A stretch of 64,000 nt of DNA, from positions 124,001 through 188,000 of the forward strand of contig NZ_VOSL01000044.1 in NCBI RefSeq assembly GCF_007997005.1. The letters are read 5' to 3'. This document shows, piece by piece, positions 1 to 7,578 of this stretch (position 1 is the stretch's first letter; every line of letters starts with the position of its first letter). A program made the translations under genes and the position numbers. The DNA is from Lujinxingia vulgaris (lineage in GTDB: Bacteria > Myxococcota_A > Bradymonadia > Bradymonadales > Bradymonadaceae). Below the pieces are notes generated by a model that ran no database searches, was not told where the DNA came from, and worked only from the letters and a program-made list of their open reading frames with translations.

Positions 1-1196
1 CCGAAGGGGCCGGCGTAGAGCCCGCGATCAAAGCCTTCCTCGGCGGCGATACGTTCGCGGGCCGCCTGACGCGGTTGACCGCAGACGGCGGGCGTCGGGT
101 GCAGGGCGTCGATGGCCTCCAGAAGCCCGAAGGATTTGGTGAGCTCGGCGCGAATCGGCGTTTCGAGGTGCGAGACGTTGGCAAGCCGTCGGATCCGCGG
201 GGTTTCGTCACACGTGGGCCGAGCCCCGTGGCGAGCCAGGCTGGAGGTGATCATGTCGACAACGACTCGGTGCTCGTGGCGATCTTTGGCGCTGCGCAGG
301 AGCTCCTCTTCGGCTGCGGCGCGCTCCGGGCTCTGCGGTGTGCTTCGCCCCCGGGTGGTGCCCGCGAGCGCCATCGTCTGAAGTTGGCCCCGGTGGGCGC
401 TCACCAGCGTCTCGGGGGTGGCGCCGATGAAGGTCGGAGCGCCGGGGTGGGGGCTCAGCGCGAAGGTCGCACACGCGGAAAACTCGGCGTTGAGCGCGGT
501 GATGAGTCGGTCGAGTGCCACAGGAGAAGAGCGCTCAACCGTCGCGCGGCGGGCGTAGACGATCTTCTCGAGGATCGAGGACGTATCGCGCGCACGTGCG
601 ACGAAGTTGGAGACGTTGGCGGTAAAGCGCGCCTCCTCGTCTTGAAGATCACGAGGCAGCCGCGGCGCGGCAGGCTCCGGGCGTTGGTCAGGACCGGGAG
701 CGTCTCCAAGGCGTGCCAGCCACTGTGCGAGCACGGTGTGCGACTCGTCGTCTCCGTGCGCCGTCAGCGCGACGAGCTGTGAGCCGCTGCGCACAAGCAC
801 GAGCTCAGGGAGGTAGAGGGCCCGGCGCTTGAACGCGCTCCAGGTGGGGTCATCCTGTGAAGTGTATGGGGGATCGAACGCGGCATACGCGAAGAGGCGC
901 GCATCGGCGACATCGCCCTCCATCGCATCAAACGCGCGCAAAGCCTCGTGAGCGGACGCAAACCCGCTCCCCTCGTCTGTGTCGCCGAAGACGGCCTCCC
1001 ACGCGCATCCCAGGCCCACGAGTTCGTCGCCACCTTCAGCCTCGCTGAACGGAAGGCGCATATAAACGGCCCGGGTGCGTGTGCGGGCACGTTCAAAGAT
1101 CTCCGCCAGGCAGAGATCGTCCCCGACAATCTGCGATGTTAGGCGCAGGCGCGCAGCGGAGCCGTCCGCGGGTTGCTGGGATGCGTGGGTGGACAT
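1..1196 (-). CDS. menF: Isochorismate synthase (MenF/EntC family), 3' end cut by window edge
   Basis: It converts chorismate to isochorismate, the first committed step of classical menaquinone synthesis. The frame is open from an ATG at 1196 to the window edge, giving about 398 codons with no stop. Near the edge it shows the chorismate-binding signatures HPTPAVCG and FDRGLYAGPFG, which are diagnostic of the family; a further 70-90 residues would be expected outside the window. The visible N-terminus starts MSTHASQQPADG. It lies 58 nt downstream of menB on the same strand, which supports the menaquinone assignment over a siderophore (EntC) role. The family is certain from the motifs; MenF rather than EntC is inferred from the neighbour. 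Confidence 0.9.
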   Translation of the reverse strand, partial: MSTHASQQPADGSAARLRLTSQIVGDDLCLAEIFERARTRTRAVYMRLPFSEAEGGDELVGLGCAWEAVFGDTDEGSGFASAHEALRAFDAMEGDVADARLFAYAAFDPPYTSQDDPTWSAFKRRALYLPELVLVRSGSQLVALTAHGDDESHTVLAQWLARLGDAPGPDQRPEPAAPRLPRDLQDEEARFTANVSNFVARARDTSSILEKIVYARRATVERSSPVALDRLITALNAEFSACATFALSPHPGAPTFIGATPETLVSAHRGQLQTMALAGTTRGRSTPQSPERAAAEEELLRSAKDRHEHRVVVDMITSSLARHGARPTCDETPRIRRLANVSHLETPIRAELTKSFGLLEAIDALHPTPAVCGQPRQAARERIAAEEGFDRGLYAGPF

Positions 1197-1254
1197 CGGG
1201 TACACCGGGGCTCAATGAGCCTGGAAGAACGGGCGCGTCGGGGCGCCCTCAACC

Positions 1255-2157
<903 letters not shown>

Positions 2158-2360
2158 GGCAACAGCTCCACTGGCAACGTCATTATGCAGATGAGGCCGA
2201 GCACGTAGATGGCGTCTCGGCGTCGTTTCGAGGGCGCGCGCAGGCGGCCCGGATCGGGGAGGGATTACCACGATCTCGGTCGTGTTCAAAACGGTTTGAA
2301 CACCGTGGCATTCCCCGCGATGTGCTGCTCAGGTGAGGAAGGCGCTGCGCAGCCTGAAGG

Positions 2361-2396
2361 GCGCTGAGCCGCCCTCGGGTGGGGGCGGCTCAGCGT
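2361..2396. terminator. Strong intergenic hairpin, possible terminator
   Basis: GCTGAGCCGCCC (2363-2374) pairs perfectly with GGGCGGCTCAGC (2383-2394) across an 8-nt loop; a further C-G pair extends it outward. No T-run follows on either strand, so termination is only suggested by position, downstream of the minus-strand remnant at 2432-2677. Confidence 0.4.
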
Positions 2397-2431
2397 CGGG
2401 GGGCACGTGGGGATGACGTGGGTTGGCGAGT

Positions 2432-2677
2432 CTACCAGCTGGAGCCGGCCCCGCCGCCTCCGGACTTGCCGCCGCCGAAGGAGCCGGAGCTCTTCTTACG
2501 CCGGCTGCTGCCGGACGAACTTCCTCCGGAGGAAGAACTTCCAAAGGGCAGTGTCCTCTGAGTCGATGGCGCTATAAATGATGCATTGCCCGCGAACACG
2601 CGTCGTACTGAGGCGCATCTGGCGCTATGGTGGCTGTGATCTGGCGATTTCGACGTACGTTTTGACCTCTGAGGCAC
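2432..2677 (-). pseudogene. Remnant of a Gly/Ser-tailed (TPM-like) membrane protein
   Basis: An 81-codon minus-strand frame. Its last 35 or so residues are Ser/Gly-rich with a short Arg/Lys patch (SRRKKSSGSFGGG) and it ends GGGGAGSSW. That tail closely resembles the C-terminal tails of TPM-domain (YgcG-like) membrane proteins, but the N-terminal half shows no TPM domain, membrane segment or signal peptide. A strong hairpin lies just downstream, as behind a real gene. It is probably the 3' end of a deleted gene. The rest of 2158-2679 holds nothing else I can support. The alternative is a chance GC-rich frame. Confidence 0.35.
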
Positions 2678-2679
2678 GC

Positions 2680-3333
2680 ATGAACGCTGTCGCGCTGCGG
2701 CTGAAACCCTTCCGCACCATTGTGATGGATCTCCTGGCGTTTGCGTTCGGGTTGGGGCTGGCGCTCTACAGCGAGTGGCGCGCCGAGGAGCTGGTGTGGA
2801 GCCTCTGGCTCGCCAGCCTGCTGGTGGGGGGCGGCACGTTGTTCACGATGATCCTTCACGACGCCATCTGGCCGGAGCCGATCGAGGATTATGGGGTGCC
2901 GGGTCCGCTCTTTCGGGTGGCAAAGGCGGTGGCGATGATCGTGTTCTTCAGCATTCATTTCGGGATGTTTCACGCCATCCACGCCGTCTTCGTCTGGGCG
3001 TTCTTGCCCCTGGCCGAGGAGCCTTCGCCGCAGCTCGTGTGGGCGTATCTGCCTTCGATGCTCCCCTTTGTGCTTATGCTTGCGTTTGGCGAGCGAGAGC
3101 GGCTTTTGCACTCCGTCCGTCACTTCGAGCCTATGGCGCCTTACGCGAACGTGGTTCGCATGCATCTGCTGATCTTCTTCTTCGCGGGCGCCGCGTTCCT
3201 CGATCTCTCGCCACTGTGGATCTTCATTGTGGTCTACGTGGTGTACTTTTTCCCCTTGCAGTCGAAGGTGAAAGGTCAGGAGGGCGTGGCGAGCGAATCG
3301 GCCGAAGGTGCGAAAGTCGCAGCCACGCGTTGA
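2680..3333 (+). CDS. Multi-pass inner-membrane protein of unknown function (DUF6498-like)
   Basis: The 217-residue product is mostly hydrophobic, with about five predicted membrane segments: near residues 12-30, 38-58, 80-108, 118-135 and 165-190. A central stretch, FRVAKAVAMIVFFSIHFGMFHAIH, is His-rich within the membrane and recalls DUF6498-type proteins; that family call is from memory of the pattern and is tentative. The ATG at 2680 (MNAVALRLKPF) was chosen because the upstream extension is basic and unlike a membrane protein N-terminus. The cytoplasmic tail after residue 190 is short and charged. No function can be assigned. It sits 51 nt upstream of the HugZ-like gene and may share a transcript with it. 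Confidence 0.75.
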   Translation: MNAVALRLKPFRTIVMDLLAFAFGLGLALYSEWRAEELVWSLWLASLLVGGGTLFTMILHDAIWPEPIEDYGVPGPLFRVAKAVAMIVFFSIHFGMFHAIHAVFVWAFLPLAEEPSPQLVWAYLPSMLPFVLMLAFGERERLLHSVRHFEPMAPYANVVRMHLLIFFFAGAAFLDLSPLWIFIVVYVVYFFPLQSKVKGQEGVASESAEGAKVAATR

Positions 3334-3384
3334 CGTGAAGGTAAGGGTTGAGCCCGGGTTGCCCCGATGTAAGGAGGTTATGAG

Positions 3385-3912
3385 ATGGTGAGGGAGAAGG
3401 AAGCAGGCGCGCTTAATGAGCTGGCCGAGGAGGCCCGCACGCTGCTGCGCGACGCCCGCCACGGTGTGCTGGCGACGTTGAGCGCGGAGAACGGGTTCCC
3501 CTACGCGTCGGTGGTGGATGTGGCGGGGCTTGAGGAGGGGGACCTCCTCTTGCTGCTGAGCGATCTGGCCGAGCATACCCGAAACCTGCGCGCCGACGAC
3601 CGGGTCTCGCTGGTGGTCGCTGCCACGGAAGGGAAAGGCGAAGTTCTGGAGCGGGGCCGCGCGAGCTTTCAGGGGCGCATCGAGCCTTTGGCCGACGATA
3701 AGGCGCAGGAGGCCAGGGCGCGTTATCTGGAGGTGCACCCGCAGGCGAAGGGCTACGTGGGCTTTGCCGACTTCAACTTTTACAGGTTGGGCGTAGAGCG
3801 CGTGCGTTTTATCGCGGGGTTCGGGCGGATGGGGTGGATCGATAACGAGCTGTGGCGCGACCTCACAAAACACTCGCCATCTGAGGGCAAGACAATCTCC
3901 GGCGATGACTAG
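3385..3912 (+). CDS. HugZ-like pyridoxamine 5'-phosphate oxidase-fold protein
   Basis: A 175-residue split-barrel flavin or haem binding protein of the PNPOx-like superfamily. The N-terminal half has the barrel pattern HGVLATLSAENGFPYASVV and LLLLSDLAEHTRNL. The C-terminal half ends with YVGFADFNFYRLGVERVRF followed by IAGFGRMGWI, the signature seen in HugZ and related haem-utilisation proteins. The start at 3385 is fixed by a near-perfect Shine-Dalgarno, AAGGAGGT at 3371-3378. The HugZ C-terminal extension (DUF2470) appears to be missing, so haem binding or degradation is not assured. It follows the membrane-protein gene with a short spacer. Confidence 0.85.
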   Translation: MVREKEAGALNELAEEARTLLRDARHGVLATLSAENGFPYASVVDVAGLEEGDLLLLLSDLAEHTRNLRADDRVSLVVAATEGKGEVLERGRASFQGRIEPLADDKAQEARARYLEVHPQAKGYVGFADFNFYRLGVERVRFIAGFGRMGWIDNELWRDLTKHSPSEGKTISGDD

Positions 3913-3963
3913 CCCAAATCACCGAAGGGCCCACACTGCGCGGCCCTTCGGCGACGAGCTCAC

Positions 3964-5280
3964 TCAGTACGACTCGAGCTCAATGGACTGAAGGCCGTGG
4001 CTCCCCGCGGCCAGGATCGTCGATCCGTTGACGGTCAACGCCTCGATCCTGCCCGCTGGCGAGGAGGCGCCAAGGGGCATGAGAATGCCGTCTGCGCTAA
4101 TGTTGAAGACGCCGCTCTCGTTGGCGATTAACAAGGCGCCTTCCAGGGCTGCCATCGTGGTGATGCGTCCCAGTGGTGAGCCCGAGCGGACCAACTCCCA
4201 GGTGCTGCCGCCATCGAGGGAGCGTCGAAGCTCGCTGCCGCTCTGCGTGGTGGTCGCCAGGTAGATTCCCCCGGGCGTGCCGGCCAGCCAGACCTGGCCG
4301 ATGTGCAGCGCGTCGGCGTTCAGGCCGGCGTCATCGCTGGCGGCAACCCACCGATCGTCGGCCTGGAGGAAGATGCCGCCCTGACCCACAACGATCGCCT
4401 GCACCTCGTCGGCAAAGAGCGCATAGACCGGCGGGGTGCCACGGCCCGGCGCAAGGTCGGGGAGCCCGCCGTCAGGCTGCGACCAGTCGGTGGGGCGCTC
4501 CGCAAAACGATCCGCGACGAAAAGTCCGCCCCCGTGGAGGGCGATGTCCATCTCACCGTAGAGCGTCACCGGCGCAAACCCCGCCCAGACCTCGTCGCCG
4601 ATCACATGCAAGGCCGAAGCGCGGCCTTTGCCCAGCGCCACACTCTGGCCCATGCGCCACTGAGAGCCGTCATCGAAGAGGGGGACGAAGAGGTTGTCGC
4701 GGGTCAGCGTGAAGAGCGCCCCTGGCAGCGCCGCGATGCGCTCAAACTGATGTTCGTCGCTGGCGAGGTGCACCCACATCGGGTTTTCCGTCAGGTTATC
4801 TTCCGCAACGAAGAGCTCCCCATCGCCCACCACCCACGCGCCTCCCCCGGCGCTCTCAACCTCCTGAAGTGCTCGTCGAAGCGGGCTGACATTGACCATG
4901 CGATCGCTGCCAGGATCATGAGCAAAAAGTCCGGCGCCCATCGCCGCGCCCACCACCGAGCTGCCATCGCTTACGAGTTGGAAGCCGTCGACGTGCATGG
5001 GTTCAAGGTAGCTGACGTGGGCGTTGGCGGCGTCACCAGCAAGCGCCTCAAGATCGACGTGGGCTACGTAGCCCCAGGGTTCCAGCGTGCCGAAGTAGAG
5101 CCGGTCGTGGGCGATGGCGGCTTGAGCAGCGTGCTGGCCAAGCGTCGTCTCAAAGCTCGCGCCATCCTCCGAGAACCACACCCCCTCTGAGGAGGTCGCC
5201 AGATACCCCTGCGGGGTCAGGTGAAGATCGAGCCCTCCCTCAACGAGGTGCGAAGGGGTGTGCGCGGGCGTCCAGACCTC
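3964..5280 (-). pseudogene. 3' part of an Asp-box/propeller lipoprotein gene, separated by in-frame TGA
   Basis: This reading frame is the exact continuation, in the same frame, of the lipoprotein ORF that ends with TGA at 5281-5283. From 5280 down to the GTG at 5181 the codons still read as protein (EVWTPAHTPSHLVEGG...), with no stop before 3964. The product has repeated beta-strand blocks with Asp-box-like elements (VWFSEDGASFE, RRSLDGGSTWE), typical of BNR/sortilin-type propellers. A separate start at GTG 5181 would give a 405-residue protein without a signal peptide, which is unlikely for this family. The likeliest reading is one 688-codon gene broken by a TGG to TGA change. A sequencing error or readthrough is also possible. 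Confidence 0.7.
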
Positions 5281-6030
5281 TCAGCCCAACTCGCCAGTAT
5301 AAACGCCACCGTGGTAGCTGCCTTCGGTGACGAGCAGGCGGTTGCCGTCAATAATAAAGTCGCTGGCCAGCACCGGCAGGTTCTCGGCAACCGTGGTGAT
5401 GCCCTCGGCGTCGAGGCGCACGATGCGTGAGGTGAAGCCGGGCGTTCGCAGGCTCAGGTAGAGCGCGTCCTCGAAGATGCGAGCCGCCAGAACATCGACG
5501 GCGTTGATGCCGTCGATCTCAATGGGCTCAAAGTACTGGCCATCGTCGGATGCGAGCACGTCGGCGCCAAAGGCGTACACTTCGCCATCATGCGCAATGA
5601 CCTCTCGAATCGCAGAGACATCTCGCGAGGTGGCGACCTGCGACCAGGCGCGGCCCTCCTCGGAGTACCAGAGCGAAGCCGGGCGGTGTGCGCCGCGTTC
5701 CAGGGCGAAGTAGCCTCGGGAGGTCGACCACACGTCGGCGAAGTCGCCTCCCATTGGTCCCCGGGGAGCGCCCCAGGCGTGCGTGCTGTGGAGCACGCGC
5801 AGCGTCTGATCGGGGGATCGAGGGTCGCTCGGGTCAACGTCAGGTTGAGGGGCGGACGTGTCGGGGTCGACCTCGACATCCGGCTCGTTCATCTCCAACG
5901 AAGGCGAATCGGGAGGGCTGCCCTCGTCGTTGCCGCAACCCGCCAGCCAGCCCACGAGAATCAACGTGACGAGCAATGGCGAGGATCGGCCGGGCAGGGC
6001 GGAGCGTGGATCAAGCGTTGGGGTAAGCAT
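5281..6030 (-). CDS. Asp-box lipoprotein, 5' part (truncated at in-frame TGA)
   Basis: The 249-residue product starts MLTPTLDPRS, with a hydrophobic segment ending in the lipobox LAGC near residue 32, so it is a predicted lipoprotein. An acidic, Pro-rich linker (residues 35-75) leads into propeller-like repeats such as LWYSEEGRAWSQV. It stops at TGA 5281-5283 immediately after YTGELG, in the middle of a repeat, and the same frame stays open for another 438 codons. The downstream minus-strand direction and the separate lipoprotein at 6172-7320 suggest a small cluster of propeller-type surface proteins. Substrate and partner are unknown. Confidence 0.75.
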   Translation of the reverse strand: MLTPTLDPRSALPGRSSPLLVTLILVGWLAGCGNDEGSPPDSPSLEMNEPDVEVDPDTSAPQPDVDPSDPRSPDQTLRVLHSTHAWGAPRGPMGGDFADVWSTSRGYFALERGAHRPASLWYSEEGRAWSQVATSRDVSAIREVIAHDGEVYAFGADVLASDDGQYFEPIEIDGINAVDVLAARIFEDALYLSLRTPGFTSRIVRLDAEGITTVAENLPVLASDFIIDGNRLLVTEGSYHGGVYTGELG

Positions 6031-6171
6031 CGTGGAACTCCTCGGAACGTGTCGAGTTCTTAAGGTCTTGAACAGACCGGGCCGGGAACCTCCCGACCTG
6101 CATCAAGCCTCTCAAGCCCCCTGGCGAGTTCCCACGAAAAGCCCCTGAAACGATGCGGAGCTCAGGCCGAT

Positions 6172-7320
6172 CTATCTGAAATCCCGGACCGTGTTCTGAT
6201 CGACACCGGGCGAGAGCCGCTCCCAGGTGCTGCCATCAGCGGCGAGCCGGTAGACGAACGCGTCGTAGGCGGTCGCGAAGACTGCGTCGCCGCTGGCGGC
6301 GACTTCGGCGGGGCGATGAGGGTCACCGGGGAGCGGCGGAAGCGCCTGGTGTTGGCCGTCAGGGTGGAGCATGGTCAACGTCTGGTTCGGGTGGCTCAGC
6401 ACGAGGTTGTCGCCGGCGCGGGCGAAGTCCCAGGCGCCGGTGTCGCTGACCTTCTCCCAACGCCGGGAATCAGCATCGCTTCGCCAGACTTCGGCCTGAC
6501 TCACCACCGCCAGGCCCTCGCCCCACGCCGCGAGGCGCGGGTTGGCGTGACCCGAGAGCTCGTCGAGTTGTTCCCAGGGGCTGGTCGGTGATTGGGCGAT
6601 CTCGACGGTGCCGTACATCGTGGAGCGCACCGTGGTGGCGTGTTGAGGCAGGTAGTCGATGAGCATGTGGACCGCCTCGTGCTTCAACTCCCAATCGCCT
6701 TCAAGCCGCGATGTGGCGGGTGCCGACCAGACCTGAACATGAGGCTGCGAGCTCGTCGTCGAGGCTTCGTCGACCTGCGGCGTGTAGACCACGTAGGCCA
6801 GAAGGTGCCCCTGATGCGACGTGATGCGGGTGATTCGGCCCTGCTCCGGGACAAACTCGGGATGAAAGCGCGCCCAGGTGCCGGTTGACGCCGAACGCCG
6901 CCAGGCCCCGTGCTCTCGCGTCGCCATCAGGAGCGCATCGTCAGCTTCATAGATCGATGCAAGGTGCGCCCCGGTCTGGTGCACCATCGCTTCAGGAAGG
7001 GGAAGGTCTTCCCAGATCAGCGTCGAGGCGATAGGCGCGCGAAAGAGCCGGAGTTCATCGTCGCTACGCCCCACGGCATAGATCGCGCTGGCGTCGCTCG
7101 AGACGAAGATCTCGTGATAGCGCCCCTGAAAGGTTGTGGTGGCACGGTCGTCGCAGTCGGTTTCAGTCTCGGCGCATCGGGGATGCTGCGGTGCATCCGG
7201 CGTGGCACGGTCTGAGGAGGGAAGGGGGCGGTCCGCTACGTCGCCGCACCCGGTGCCAGGCAGGGAACAGGCCAGCGTTAGACATATCAGATGAATCCCT
7301 ACAGGGTACTTGCGCTTCAT
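6172..7320 (-). CDS. Propeller-type lipoprotein of unknown function
   Basis: The 382-residue product starts MKRKYPVGIHLICLTLACSL and reaches Cys in PGTGC near residue 25, an imperfect lipobox, so it is probably an outer-membrane or periplasmic lipoprotein. An Asp/Pro-rich linker follows, then repeating blocks of short beta strands with S-x-D-x..W elements (WRSDADSRRWEKV, AADGSTWERL) like Asp-box repeats. The ATG at 7320 was chosen over the longer frame because it places the basic N-region directly before the hydrophobic core. It resembles the neighbouring interrupted lipoprotein gene in layout and is probably a distant paralogue. No catalytic motif was recognised. Confidence 0.75.
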   Translation of the reverse strand: MKRKYPVGIHLICLTLACSLPGTGCGDVADRPLPSSDRATPDAPQHPRCAETETDCDDRATTTFQGRYHEIFVSSDASAIYAVGRSDDELRLFRAPIASTLIWEDLPLPEAMVHQTGAHLASIYEADDALLMATREHGAWRRSASTGTWARFHPEFVPEQGRITRITSHQGHLLAYVVYTPQVDEASTTSSQPHVQVWSAPATSRLEGDWELKHEAVHMLIDYLPQHATTVRSTMYGTVEIAQSPTSPWEQLDELSGHANPRLAAWGEGLAVVSQAEVWRSDADSRRWEKVSDTGAWDFARAGDNLVLSHPNQTLTMLHPDGQHQALPPLPGDPHRPAEVAASGDAVFATAYDAFVYRLAADGSTWERLSPGVDQNTVRDFR

Positions 7321-7578
7321 GCGGTGCCTCGGCGGTCTCAGGTCATGCGGCCAGCTTATTCCTACCCCAGCGCTAGCAAAGGGCCGAGTCACACACCACT
7401 GAAGTTCGTCTGAAATCTCGCGCAATCGCCTGAAATCAGGGGTGCGGTCCTCGAATTGTTTCGGCGCGCGGCGAGGCGCCGTTGCCTGCGCATCGCCATG
7501 GCGTATGATGCGCGCTCGACGTTCAGGACGCGCTGTGGGGACCGAGAGCAGGGGCGCGCCGCAGTCACGGGAGCGGAG

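Noticed and set aside
5281-5283. Selenocysteine codon
   Set aside because: No Cys or redox motif is expected at this site in a propeller-type lipoprotein, and no SECIS-like hairpin is obvious just downstream. Loss of a Trp codon explains it more simply.
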